Of a DNA stretch of 64,000 nt, positions 10,733-18,645 are shown one piece after another; position 1 is the stretch's first letter, and every line of letters begins with the position of its first letter. The notes beneath the pieces were generated by a model. It searched no databases. It worked only from the letters and a program-made list of their open reading frames with translations, and was not told where the DNA came from. Origin of the DNA: Halorientalis salina (GTDB lineage: Archaea; Halobacteriota; Halobacteria; Halobacteriales; Haloarculaceae); the NCBI RefSeq assembly GCF_005049285.1, contig NZ_SOSC01000006.1, positions 1-64,000 of the forward strand, written 5' to 3'. The translations under genes and the position numbers were made by a program.

Positions 10733-10765
10733 CTATATAAATCCATCGTACCCGAATCGCTTCGA
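10733..10765 (-). promoter_or_regulatory. Thermosome promoter, possibly heat-responsive
   Basis: On the minus strand TTTATATAG (about 10733-10742) lies about 25-30 bases before the ATG. Upstream is a CGAAGCGATTCG inverted element around 10753-10764. Haloarchaeal chaperonin genes have heat-responsive core promoters with CGAA-type elements; regulation here is inferred from that. Confidence 0.5.
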
Positions 10766-10959
10766 GAACGGCCCCGACCGACCGGTGGAGTCGTAGAACC
10801 GACAGCAGGCGACCCGGTTACCGGAATCGGTATGTGTCCGAGTACCATGGATTCGACCAAGCAGACGGTCGGCTTGGACGAGGGTTTAAATGATATAGGA
10901 GTCTCGACGGCGTGAAAGCGCCATCGACGACGAAAACCGGAGATTCAGCGGTTGGGCGA

Positions 10960-11784
10960 TCAGTTCGCGCCGCGATCGAAGTCGACGTTCTCGAACTCCG
11001 ACGGTCGCTGGCCTTCGGTCGCGTAGACGTACAGCGCGGTCTTTGCGATGGCTCCCAGCGCGGACGCGAACAGGAACATCGCGAGGACGATGACGGCACC
11101 GATGACCGCGCCGACGACGAACCCGCCCGAGCCGACGGCGGAAGACAGCAGGAACGTCACGCCGACGGCGATAACGATGCCGACGACGACGAACAGCAGC
11201 GAGACGAGGCCGACCCCGAAGTTGGCACCAGCCGTCTCGCCCCACGTGTTCTTGAACGTCTCACCGCTGCGCTTGAACATCTCGGTGACGCTCACGTCCT
11301 CGAAGACGATGACCGGGATGATGAAGTAGGTGATAATCGACCACGCGACGCTGAACAGCAGGGCGGCGACGTCGGCCAGGAGGTTGTCCTGCTGTTCGAT
11401 GGCTCGCATGATCATCCCGACGACCGCGGAGATGATCGCCCAGGCGAACAGCGGACCCTTGTGTTTCCAGGCCTCGGCTAACCCCGATTTGAGCGTCGGC
11501 TCGCGCCCCTCGAAGGCCTCGCGTGCGCTGTAGACCAGCGCAGCGTTGAAATACGCCGCGATAAAGGCCGTTCCCAGGTAAAACAGGAACAGCACGGCGA
11601 AGCCGGTCGATTGGGCGTCGAACAGCCCGGCGACGAACGACCCCCCGAACAGGAGGGCGATGTACAGCAGGCCGGCGATACCACTGATCAGCGGGAAGAG
11701 GGCCAGTTCGGGTTGTCGCTTGAGGACCAGGAAGCTGTCTTTCGACAGGTTCCACCCCATCTTCAGGCGGGCAAAGATTCCCAT
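10960..11784 (-). CDS. DUF6159-type multi-pass membrane protein
   Basis: A 274-residue integral membrane protein. It starts with an amphipathic cytosolic segment (MGIFARLKMGWNLSKDSF) and has about six hydrophobic helices in three hairpins (for example 28-55, 60-85, 110-135, 140-165, 190-215, 220-245). The C-terminus is hydrophilic and ends in an acidic stretch (SEFENVDFDRG). The overall pattern matches the conserved prokaryotic family called DUF6159, whose role is unknown. It is not clearly in an operon with the thermosome gene 250 bases away. Confidence 0.7.
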   Translation of the reverse strand: MGIFARLKMGWNLSKDSFLVLKRQPELALFPLISGIAGLLYIALLFGGSFVAGLFDAQSTGFAVLFLFYLGTAFIAAYFNAALVYSAREAFEGREPTLKSGLAEAWKHKGPLFAWAIISAVVGMIMRAIEQQDNLLADVAALLFSVAWSIITYFIIPVIVFEDVSVTEMFKRSGETFKNTWGETAGANFGVGLVSLLFVVVGIVIAVGVTFLLSSAVGSGGFVVGAVIGAVIVLAMFLFASALGAIAKTALYVYATEGQRPSEFENVDFDRGAN

Positions 11785-11839
11785 AGCACAGGTTTCACCG
11801 AGGCATCATATAGGAACTTTGGGTTGGGTGGTCGCAAAG

Positions 11840-12040
11840 AGCACCAGGTATTGACGGGTATCAAATCGGGAGAACGGCCGTCGAAACGCCAGGACTGGGA
11901 TGTCAACAGCCCCACCCTGCTCGCTCACACCACGGAGTTTGCTTTGTTATGGGTGAGACTTGTCCATGTTCTCTGCCTCAAACCCATCAGGGTAGGGAGT
12001 AAAACCCCGTTCGGCGTCACTGTTCCGGACTTCAGGGCGT
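11840..12040 (-). ncRNA. Possible TnpB guide (omega) RNA scaffold region
   Basis: In IS200/IS605-family elements the guide RNA scaffold overlaps the 3' end of tnpB and runs to the right end of the element. This span is where it would lie. No boundary or secondary structure could be fixed by eye, so the coordinates are only an estimate. Confidence 0.25.
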
Positions 12041-13196
12041 ATTGACTGACGCCCCTCCGCCGAGAAGACTGTTGCTCTCGACGGAGATACGCATCTGCAA
12101 CGTTCTTTGCCGCGTTGTAGTCGGCGTGATTCTTGTTTCCGCATTGCTGGCACTCGAAAGCGTCGCGTTCAGGTCGGTTGTCGTCAGCAACAAAACCACA
12201 CTCTGGGCATCGTTTCGACGTGTTGTTCGGTGGGATTGTCTCGACGAACAGACCTGCTGCCTCTGCCTTGTACGTAACGTAGGTGAGCAAGACATCGAAG
12301 GCCCACTTGGAGTGCCAGTCTGCGTTGGGGAGTCGCTCACGGATACCAGCTAGTTCCTCAAACACGATTCCGGCACAATCGTACCGTAGCGCCTCCGCTA
12401 CGAGTTCTTTGGAGACACTGTGGAGGACGTGTTTTACGTACTCGGTTTCTCGACCGGTAACCGTCTCAAGTGTCCGGTGAGCGTTTCGTGTCCCACACGC
12501 CTGAAGACCGAAATGAACACGGTCGAATTCCCGACGTTTGTGATTGAGTTCGCTCGCCGAAAAGAACCTGGCAGTGCTCGTGACGGCAATCTCGTTGACA
12601 CCGAGGTCGACCCCGAGAACCGTCCCGTTCTCGGTAGTCTCTTCGGCTTGCTGGGTTTCGGGAGCGAGTTTGCGAACCCCAATATGCAGGTACCACTCCC
12701 CGTCCCGGTAATGAAGTGTACTTTCGGTCAGTTCCCAGTCCTCGCCGTCGAGGTACTTGTACTGATACCCGTTCTCGTCGGCTGGGAGAACTAAATCAGC
12801 TTGAATACGCGATTCGATAGTAGTGAGAGTCACCTGTTCTTTTTCGCGGAACAATGTCAGCGTCCGTGGATCATACGTGACGGTTGGACTGGTGTAGGTC
12901 GGCTTCGATACCGATTTGCCGTCTTCCCGGCGGCTAAGACATGTCTTGATGTTCTCCGCGGCCTGGTGACTTGCGAGGATTGCGTGTTGACTCCCTAACT
13001 CCGTTTGCTCGCGGATGTCGTCGTAGGCAATCTGCTGGACCGTGGTTTTCGATGTGTACTGGTCCCACGACTTGTCGACAGCGATCTGGCAGCCGCGTTT
13101 CCACTCAGATACCGTCTCCCGCAGTAGGCTCTCGTCAGACGGTGATACGTCCAGTCGTGTAATCACGGTTCGGCGCAGATAATCGTCCGACGACAC
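11925..13196 (-). CDS. TnpB-family RNA-guided nuclease (IS1341-type, orfB)
   Basis: A 423-residue OrfB/TnpB protein. The RuvC-like catalytic set is present: Asp197 (in GVDLGVNE), Glu280 or 281 (in VFEELAG) and Asp359 (in NHADYNAAKN). A zinc ribbon has Cys330/333 and Cys349/352. TnpB proteins cut DNA guided by an RNA made from their own 3' region. No tnpA transposase is present, so this is a TnpB-only element that would move in trans. The last residues (from about 397) run in a different frame from a plausible ending RGFTPYPDGFEAEN in the +1 alternative frame, suggesting a one-base deletion near 12010. The catalytic part is intact. It sits 75 bases from tRNA-Ser. Confidence 0.9.
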   Translation of the reverse strand: MSSDDYLRRTVITRLDVSPSDESLLRETVSEWKRGCQIAVDKSWDQYTSKTTVQQIAYDDIREQTELGSQHAILASHQAAENIKTCLSRREDGKSVSKPTYTSPTVTYDPRTLTLFREKEQVTLTTIESRIQADLVLPADENGYQYKYLDGEDWELTESTLHYRDGEWYLHIGVRKLAPETQQAEETTENGTVLGVDLGVNEIAVTSTARFFSASELNHKRREFDRVHFGLQACGTRNAHRTLETVTGRETEYVKHVLHSVSKELVAEALRYDCAGIVFEELAGIRERLPNADWHSKWAFDVLLTYVTYKAEAAGLFVETIPPNNTSKRCPECGFVADDNRPERDAFECQQCGNKNHADYNAAKNVADAYLRREQQSSRRRGVSQYALKSGTVTPNGVLLPTLMGLRQRTWTSLTHNKANSVV

Positions 13197-13271
13197 AGTA
13201 CACAGTGGCTACGTTATGCAACTTAATCTCTCGCCGTGCCCTGAGCTAGCAGATTGTTTTCCGGCAAAAAG

Positions 13272-13353
13272 CGCCGGGACAGGGATTTGAACCCTGAATC
13301 CCATAAGGGAACACGCTTTCCAGGCGTGCGCCTTACCGTTCGGCCATCCCGGC
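13272..13353 (-). tRNA. tRNA-Ser (anticodon GGA)
   Basis: An 82-base class II tRNA on the minus strand. The acceptor stem GCCGGGA pairs with TCCCGGC, discriminator G at 13272. The anticodon loop reads CTGGAAA, giving GGA (reads UCC/UCU). There is a long variable arm (TTCCCTTATGGGA region) typical of serine tRNAs, and the T arm has GGTTCAAATCC. No intron seen. Confidence 0.96.
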
Positions 13354-13380
13354 CCAGTCGTACCTATCCGGGTTCGCCGT

Positions 13381-13587
13381 TTAAAGCCTTTCTTTCCTTC
13401 TCGCCCGCTGTTGATAGGCGTACGACAGGCCGGTCGCGCCGGCGACGACGACCAGTGCCACGCCGAACTTCACCAGCCAGTCGACGCGCTGAGTACTAAG
13501 CAGTTCGTACCCCTGGAGGAGCACGAGGAAGGACAGGCCGCCGACGAATCCCCAGAGGAGACTCGCCTTCCGGATCGGCCCCATCAC
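13381..13587 (-). CDS. Small two-helix membrane protein
   Basis: A 68-residue protein with two hydrophobic helices (about 8-27 and 37-60) and a very basic C-terminus (QQRARRKERL), so the tail is predicted to be cytosolic. It begins MMGPIRKASLLWGFVGG; the second Met may be the true start. Its start overlaps the stop of the RidA gene by 4 bases, so it is probably the second gene of that operon. I do not recognise a function. Confidence 0.65.
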   Translation of the reverse strand: MMGPIRKASLLWGFVGGLSFLVLLQGYELLSTQRVDWLVKFGVALVVVAGATGLSYAYQQRARRKERL

Positions 13588-13961
13588 TTCGTCGCGACGG
13601 CCTCGATCTCGATGCCGACGCCTTTGGGCAGGGCCGCCACCTCGACGGCGCTCCGGGCGGGCGGGTCCGTCTGGAAGTAGTCGGCGTAGGTGTCGTTCAT
13701 CGCCTCGAAGTCGTCGATGTCCGCCAGGAAGACCGTAACCTTCAGCACGTCGTCGAGCGACGAGTCGGCTTCTTCGAGGACAGCCGCGATGTTGTCGAGC
13801 GCCTGCTCGGTCTGGACTGCGATGGGTTCGTCGTCGAGCAGGTCCCCGTCGGGGGTAAGCGGGATCTGGCCGGCGGTAAACACCATGTCGTCGGTCTCGG
13901 TCGCCTGACTGTAGGCCCCGACTGCTGCGGGGGCGTCGTCGGTGCTGACGATACGTTTCAT
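13584..13961 (-). CDS. RidA family enamine/imine deaminase
   Basis: A 125-residue RidA/YjgF/UK114 protein, which hydrolyses reactive 2-aminoacrylate and related imines released by PLP enzymes such as threonine dehydratase. The family pattern is clear: APAAVGAYSQA near the N-terminus, VFTAGQIPLTPDG, QTEQALDNIAAVLEEA, and the C-terminal PPARSAVEVAALPKG with the substrate-binding arginine. The ATG at 13961 (MKRIVS) is the family start; the frame stays open upstream only as the shadow of the opposite gene. ilvA, the classic source of RidA substrate, lies 2 kb away in the same window. Confidence 0.93.
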   Translation of the reverse strand: MKRIVSTDDAPAAVGAYSQATETDDMVFTAGQIPLTPDGDLLDDEPIAVQTEQALDNIAAVLEEADSSLDDVLKVTVFLADIDDFEAMNDTYADYFQTDPPARSAVEVAALPKGVGIEIEAVATK

Positions 13962-14081
13962 ACCTTCACGCGCGGACGGGACCGACTTAGTTCCCGTGGC
14001 GGCGATGACTCCGACCCCGAACACGGTCCTGCCGCCACCCGCCTCTTTTTCCGGACCGATGGTGTGAGTTGAGCCGTACCC

Positions 14082-14939
14082 ATGACTGACGACGCCATCG
14101 AACCGCCGGAACTGACGACGGACCGAATACTCACGATCGACGACGACCACTTCACGACGGACAGCGTGGCGCTGGTGACGGGTGCCGGGTCCGGGATCGG
14201 TCGGGCGACGGCCGTGGCGCTCGCACAGAACGGCCTCACGGTGGCTGCGACGGATATCGATGCGGAGGGGCTGGCAGGAACCAGCGAGAAAGCGGCGGAG
14301 CTGGACGTTCCCGGCGAGATCGTCGAGATCGAGGGCGACCTGACCGACGACGAGGACGTGCGCCGCATCGTCGACGAGGCGGCCGAGGAAGGGGCGGTAC
14401 GGTACGCGGCCAACATCGCGGGCCTCCAGCACATCTCGCCGCTGCCGGAGTTCCCCATGGAGAAGTACGACCTGATGCACGACGTGATGCTCCGTGCGCC
14501 GTTCCTCGTCTCGAAACTGGTGATGCCACACATCCGCGACACCGACGACGGGGTCGGCGCTATCGGGAACATGTGTTCGATCCACGGCCACACCGCGACC
14601 CAGGACAAGGCGGGCTACATCACCTCGAAGTTCGGCCTCCGGGGGCTCACCCAGTCCATCGCCGCAGAGGGCGATGGAACGCTGCGGGCCTTCACGATCT
14701 CGACGGGCTACGTGAAGACCCCGCTGGTCACCGACCAGATCCCCGATACCGCCGAGGAGCGGGGGATCAGCGAACAGGAAGTCGTCGAGGACGTGATGCT
14801 CGGAGAATCACAGGTCAAGGAGATGATGGAGCCGGTCGACGTGGCGAACCTCTTTACCCTGGGCTTTTCCCAGCACGGCCGCCATCTCGATGGCGGTGAC
14901 CTTACGTGGGACGGTGGTCACCTGACCACGTATGAGTGA
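14082..14939 (+). CDS. SDR dehydrogenase, probable 3-hydroxybutyrate dehydrogenase
   Basis: A 285-residue short-chain dehydrogenase. It has the TGAGSGIG nucleotide motif (about 31-38), ANIAG, a serine in CSIHGHTA and the YITSK catalytic pair (Tyr179, Lys183). The long C-terminal loop (STGYVKTPLVTDQIPDTAEE) and ending resemble D-3-hydroxybutyrate dehydrogenases, which convert 3-hydroxybutyrate to acetoacetate. The stop overlaps the following patatin gene by 8 bases. In Haloferax mediterranei a patatin-like PHA depolymerase (PhaZh1) and a BdhA lie side by side, which supports this assignment; substrate remains inferred. A TTTTT element about 35 bases upstream suggests its own promoter. Confidence 0.82.
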   Translation: MTDDAIEPPELTTDRILTIDDDHFTTDSVALVTGAGSGIGRATAVALAQNGLTVAATDIDAEGLAGTSEKAAELDVPGEIVEIEGDLTDDEDVRRIVDEAAEEGAVRYAANIAGLQHISPLPEFPMEKYDLMHDVMLRAPFLVSKLVMPHIRDTDDGVGAIGNMCSIHGHTATQDKAGYITSKFGLRGLTQSIAAEGDGTLRAFTISTGYVKTPLVTDQIPDTAEERGISEQEVVEDVMLGESQVKEMMEPVDVANLFTLGFSQHGRHLDGGDLTWDGGHLTTYE

Positions 14940-15897
14940 TCAGTCGGGCGACAACATCGCCATCGCCTGTCAGGGCGGCGGCAGCCACACCGCGTTCACG
15001 GCGGGCGTTCTGTCCCGGCTGCTCCCGGCGATCGACCGCAGCGACGACACGCTCGTCGGCCTCAGCGGCACGTCGGGAGGTGCGTTCTCGGCAGTCACCG
15101 GCTGGTACGGCGTGCTCGCCGACGGGGAGTCCGCGCCGGACCTGCTGGAAGCCCTCTGGTCGGACATTACCGCGAGTTCGCCGGTCGAGCGGGCGACCAA
15201 CAACTGGATGGTCTGGGGGACCGCCTTCGAATCGATGGGCGTCCCGACGCCGGCCGTCAGCCCGTACCAGCACGGCCTGTCCGAACTGGGTAAACAACAA
15301 CTGCGCGACACGCTGGAGGCGCACGTCGACTTCGACGCGGTGCCGGAACTGGCCACCGACGGGACGCCCGAACTCGTCGTCGGCACCGTCGACATCACTG
15401 CCGGCGAGTTCGACACGTTCACCAACGAGTCGGTCACCGTCGAGTCGGTGCTGGCCTCGGCGGCGGTCCCCGAACTGTTCGAGGCCGTCGAGATAGACGG
15501 GGATTACCACTGGGACGGCCTGTTCTCGCAGAACCCGCCCATCCGCGACCTCTTTCACGTCCCGGTCGGCCGGAAGCCCGACGAGCTGTGGGTCGTCCAG
15601 ATCAATCCCCAGACGGTCGATGGCGAACCGCAGACCCGCCGGGAGATCATCGACCGGCGCAACGAACTCGCGGGGAACCTCTCGCTCAACCAGGAACTCC
15701 GCTTCACCGAGCAGATGAACGAACTCCTCGCGGAGGGACATCTCCCAGGAGACGAGTACAGACACACCGAGATCCGGCGAATCCAGTTGAACGGGGACTT
15801 CGCGTACGCCTCGAAACTCGATCGGAGTCCGTCCTTTATCGACGAGTTGCTCGAACAGGGCCGGGAGCGCGCCGAAGCGTTTCTCGCCGAGCGGTAG
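14932..15897 (+). CDS. Patatin-like hydrolase, probable PHA depolymerase
   Basis: A 321-residue patatin-fold protein with a Ser-Asp dyad: oxyanion loop CQGGGSH (13-19), nucleophile Ser48 in GTSGG, and Asp195 in HWDGLFSQ. Patatins hydrolyse acyl esters; the haloarchaeal branch includes the granule-bound PHA depolymerase PhaZh1. There is no signal peptide, consistent with action on intracellular granules. It overlaps the upstream dehydrogenase gene by 8 bases (ATGAGTGA), so depolymerisation and monomer oxidation would be coupled. A general phospholipase is the alternative. Confidence 0.85.
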   Translation: MSDQSGDNIAIACQGGGSHTAFTAGVLSRLLPAIDRSDDTLVGLSGTSGGAFSAVTGWYGVLADGESAPDLLEALWSDITASSPVERATNNWMVWGTAFESMGVPTPAVSPYQHGLSELGKQQLRDTLEAHVDFDAVPELATDGTPELVVGTVDITAGEFDTFTNESVTVESVLASAAVPELFEAVEIDGDYHWDGLFSQNPPIRDLFHVPVGRKPDELWVVQINPQTVDGEPQTRREIIDRRNELAGNLSLNQELRFTEQMNELLAEGHLPGDEYRHTEIRRIQLNGDFAYASKLDRSPSFIDELLEQGRERAEAFLAER

Positions 15898-15911
15898 CCC
15901 GAGTCGACGTT

Positions 15912-17123
15912 CTACACCAAGACGTCCGTCTCGTAGCCGTTGGCTTCGAGCGCGTCGAGCAAGTCCGCGGCGTGCTCGTGACCCCGCGTCTCCAGGTCCA
16001 GTTCGACCTCGGCGTCGTTCATCGCCACGTTGCGGGACGTGCGGTCGTGGCGGATCGCGTAGATGTTCGCCCGGTGCTCGGAGATGACCTCGGTAAGGTC
16101 TTCGAGCGCGCCGGGGCGGTCCTTCAGCACCGTCCGAAGCCGGAGGTACCGGCCGGTTTCGATGAGCCCGCGCAGGACGACCGTCGAGAGGACGTTGAGG
16201 TCGATGTTCCCCCCGCAGAGCCCCGGGACGATCACCTCGCCGTCGTCGTAGTCGAACTTCTCCTCCAGCACGGCCGCCAGGGGCACTGCCCCGGCCCCTT
16301 CGACCAGCGTCTTCGAGCGTTCGAGGAGCTTCGTCACGGCGACGGCGATCTCCGAATCGGAGACCGTCACCACCTCGTCGACGCGATCCTGTATGACCTC
16401 GAAGGGTTTGTCGCCGACCCGCCGGGTGGCGATCCCGTCGGCGATGGTGTTGACTCCCTCGCGCTCGACGATCTCCCCCTTGTCGAGCGACTCGGCGACG
16501 CTGGATGCGCCTTCGGCCTGGACACCGACGACCCGTGTGTCGGGGTTCTTGCCTTTGATCGCGGTAGCGACGCCGCTGATGAGTCCACCGCCGCCGATCG
16601 CACAGACGACGGTGTCGACTTCCGGCAGGTCCTCGACGATCTCCAGTCCGATAGTGCCCTGGCCGGCCATCACCGCCCAGTCGTCGAAGGCGTGGACGTA
16701 GGTCCGTCCCTCCTCGCGTTCGATCTCGTGGGCGCGGTCGGCGGCCTCGCTGTAGTCAGTCCCGTGGAGGACGACCTCGGCCCCGTAGTTGCGGGTGGCT
16801 TTGACCTTCGAGACCGGTGCGCCCTCGGGCATGACGATTTTCGAGTCGACGCCGGTGCGGGTCGCCGCCAGCGCGACGCCCTGGGCGTGGTTGCCAGCAC
16901 TGGCGGTGACGACGCCGGCCTCGCGTTCTGCCTCCGAGAGGGTCGCGATGCGGTTGGTCGCACCGCGAATCTTGAACGACCCCGTCCGCTGGAACGTCTC
17001 CAGTTTCAGGTGGACCTCCGCCCCCGACATCGACGAGAAAGTATGTGAGTAGTCGAGCGGCGTGTGCCGAGCGGTTTCGGCGACCCGGTCCTGTGCGGCC
17101 AGGACGTCGGCGAGTTCGAGCAT
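15912..17123 (-). CDS. ilvA: Threonine ammonia-lyase (threonine dehydratase)
   Basis: A 403-residue PLP enzyme converting threonine to 2-oxobutyrate, the first step to isoleucine. The PLP lysine is Lys51 in TGSFKIRGATNR; the phosphate loop is IGGGGLISG. The C-terminal ~80 residues form a single ACT domain (RLRTVLKDRPGALEDLTEVI), usual for allosteric control. It converges with the patatin gene at 14 bases. TATA-like boxes at about 17216-17226 and 17310-17320 lie upstream. Confidence 0.93.
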   Translation of the reverse strand: MLELADVLAAQDRVAETARHTPLDYSHTFSSMSGAEVHLKLETFQRTGSFKIRGATNRIATLSEAEREAGVVTASAGNHAQGVALAATRTGVDSKIVMPEGAPVSKVKATRNYGAEVVLHGTDYSEAADRAHEIEREEGRTYVHAFDDWAVMAGQGTIGLEIVEDLPEVDTVVCAIGGGGLISGVATAIKGKNPDTRVVGVQAEGASSVAESLDKGEIVEREGVNTIADGIATRRVGDKPFEVIQDRVDEVVTVSDSEIAVAVTKLLERSKTLVEGAGAVPLAAVLEEKFDYDDGEVIVPGLCGGNIDLNVLSTVVLRGLIETGRYLRLRTVLKDRPGALEDLTEVISEHRANIYAIRHDRTSRNVAMNDAEVELDLETRGHEHAADLLDALEANGYETDVLV

Positions 17124-17215
17124 GCACGGGCTTCCCGCTGCTCGGTGTTATGTGTTGGTGAGATGGACCAGGAGCGGAAAGGGGAGCGTGTGACCGCATT
17201 CCGATTGGGACACCG

Positions 17216-17322
17216 GAGGTATATAAACGCCCGGGAGACATACGTCAGACAAAACCACCAGAAGAAGAGCGGATATGACCTGTGTCAGACGGTGGACTGA
17301 CGGGTGTCATTGTATATAAATT
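17216..17322. promoter_or_regulatory. Two TATA boxes between ilvA and the GGCT-like gene
   Basis: TATATAAA-type sequences lie at about 17219-17227 and 17312-17320. Because the core is nearly palindromic both strands are possible. The first is about 95 bases before the ilvA ATG and is the likely ilvA promoter. The second could drive a short unannotated transcript or a longer ilvA leader. No convincing coding sequence lies between them. Confidence 0.4.
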
Positions 17323-17332
17323 ACCGAGCCCC

Positions 17333-17722
17333 TTACCCGGGGACGACACGCACATCGTTCGCGTCGAGACACGCGCGGACGCGGTCGGCGAAGGACCCGG
17401 TGCCGGGCCAGTCGGCCGGCGCGCCGAGCGGGTCGGGGTCGCCGACGTAGACGGCCGCGCAGTCGTCGGCCGCGTCGGTTTCGAGGGGGACAGACACCCG
17501 GACGTACAAGCCGCGGTCGACGCCCTCGTAACGGTCCAGCATCTCGACGTCCGTCGTCCGAAGGAGCCGTCCCTCGACGGACCCGCCGGGTGCGAGGGTC
17601 GGATACGTGCCCGCGACGCGATGGAGTCCGGAGAGAACGACATCCCCGACGTACTCGAACGAGTAGAGGAACTGATCGGCCTGCTCGGGGTCGGCCAGAG
17701 TCCCGTAAACGAAGACGTCCAT
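17333..17722 (-). CDS. Gamma-glutamylcyclotransferase-like protein
   Basis: A 129-residue AIG2/GGCT-fold protein. It begins MDVFVYGTLADPEQ, the characteristic YGTL loop that holds the glutamyl group, and carries a conserved acidic residue in DRYEGVDRGLYVR plus AVYVGDPDPLG. Family members cyclise gamma-glutamyl amines or amino acids to pyroglutamate. Haloarchaea make gamma-glutamylcysteine instead of glutathione, so that pathway is a possible context (inference). It is 39 bases downstream of the Cas4-like gene on the same strand. Confidence 0.8.
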   Translation of the reverse strand: MDVFVYGTLADPEQADQFLYSFEYVGDVVLSGLHRVAGTYPTLAPGGSVEGRLLRTTDVEMLDRYEGVDRGLYVRVSVPLETDAADDCAAVYVGDPDPLGAPADWPGTGSFADRVRACLDANDVRVVPG

Positions 17723-17761
17723 GCCCGCGCGTACGCGGACGGGTCGTATCAGCGCCGGGGT

Positions 17762-18409
17762 TCAGAGCAACGAGCGCAGCGAGCGCGTCCGGACGCCACA
17801 CTGCTCGCGGAACTCGCACGGGGCGCACTTGGCGTCGTTGTCGATTCTCGCTGGCGGCCCGTCGACGGCGTCGGCGGTCCGGACGGCCTTGCGGTAGGCC
17901 GCCTTCCGCCGCGTGGTCAGGGACACGTCGCGGACGACGCCGTGGGCCGGGTACTCGGCGAAGGCGCGCTCGACGGGCGTCTCGCGCTCCCAGGCGAGGG
18001 CTTTCGCGGCGGCGACCAGCCGGACCGACTGGGGTTCCCAGACCCCCTGGTCCGGCGGCTGTCCCGAGAAGACCAGCGAGGGGGCCAGCGGGTCCTCGAT
18101 GATCTTGTGGGCGACTCCGCGACACTCTCGACCTTCGAGCAGCCGCTCGCGTTCGGGCGGGTCGACCAGCGACTCCCAGCAGTCCAGTCGAGCTTTCGTC
18201 GCCCCGAGCCTGGACCGGAACTGCGTGGGGGAGGCCTCGATGGGGGCCGCGAGCAGGTCGGCGTCGCTGTCGAGCAGGCGTTCGTACTCGAAGGCGAGGC
18301 TACGGCAGGCGGCCACCTCGTCGGGAACGTCGGGCGGTCCCGAGCGACGTCGGTAGTAGAGCTTTCGCGGGCAGTACGCGGCCGTCTCCACGTCCCGGAA
18401 GGAGTGCAT
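17762..18409 (-). CDS. Solitary Cas4-like (RecB/PD-(D/E)XK fold) protein
   Basis: A 215-residue protein with the Fe-S signature of Cas4/Dna2-type nucleases: Cys13 in ETAAYCPRKLYYRRR and Cys195, Cys198, Cys204 near the C-terminus. Cas4 enzymes are Fe-S exonucleases that help CRISPR spacer capture. Here the catalytic set looks missing: the expected Gly-x-x-Asp region reads GVAHKII (98-104) and the expected Glu-x-Lys region reads PSLVFSGQPP (110-119), though a QSVRLVAAAKAL helix with the usual glutamine is kept. No CRISPR array or other cas gene is in the window. I start at the ATG at 18409; upstream in-frame sequence is low-complexity repeat DNA. The following gene is GGCT-like. Confidence 0.75.
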   Translation of the reverse strand: MHSFRDVETAAYCPRKLYYRRRSGPPDVPDEVAACRSLAFEYERLLDSDADLLAAPIEASPTQFRSRLGATKARLDCWESLVDPPERERLLEGRECRGVAHKIIEDPLAPSLVFSGQPPDQGVWEPQSVRLVAAAKALAWERETPVERAFAEYPAHGVVRDVSLTTRRKAAYRKAVRTADAVDGPPARIDNDAKCAPCEFREQCGVRTRSLRSLL

Positions 18410-18478
18410 GGCCGGGGCTGGTCCCGGACTGGTATTTGAAGGTACGGGCGGGAGCGGAGGCGGGGGGACCACAAGCAT

Positions 18479-18629
18479 CCGCCGCCGGAGGCGGCGGTTC
18501 ACTCGGCGCGAACGGAGTGAGCGCCGAGCGGTTTTTAGTCCACTGTCAGAGCAAGCTCTGACAAGCACCCGCTCGCATGCTCGCGGGAACAGGTTTTTGC
18601 TTCGGGGGGTCGCCGCCGGCGACCCCCCG
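18479..18629. repeat. Run of five consecutive hairpins
   Basis: This 151-base spacer between the Cmi4-like gene and the Cas4-like gene contains five inverted repeats in a row: 18479-18486/18490-18497 (8 bp), 18502-18509/18521-18528 (8 bp), 18544-18552/18555-18563 (9 bp), 18568-18572/18583-18587 (5 bp, with a GCATGC core) and 18603-18614/18618-18629 (12 bp). T runs follow the second and fourth on the plus strand (18532-18536, 18594-18598). All but the fourth are perfect. Confidence 0.75.
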
Positions 18630-18645
18630 CAGTAAAAAAGTGGTG

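Noticed and set aside
11785-13271. A complete IS200/IS605 element with tnpA
   Set aside because: No Y1 transposase frame is present on either strand, and ends could not be found.
13584-14591. A long frame extending RidA upstream
   Set aside because: It runs antisense to the SDR gene; RidA proteins begin at the ATG 13961.
15588-17048. Long open frame opposite ilvA
   Set aside because: A GC-rich shadow of the real gene; many such frames exist opposite haloarchaeal genes (also 7247-8770, 9212-10915, 43353-45755, 55913-58066).
17163-17300. 45-residue frame between the two TATA boxes near ilvA
   Set aside because: Weak composition and no supporting start signal.
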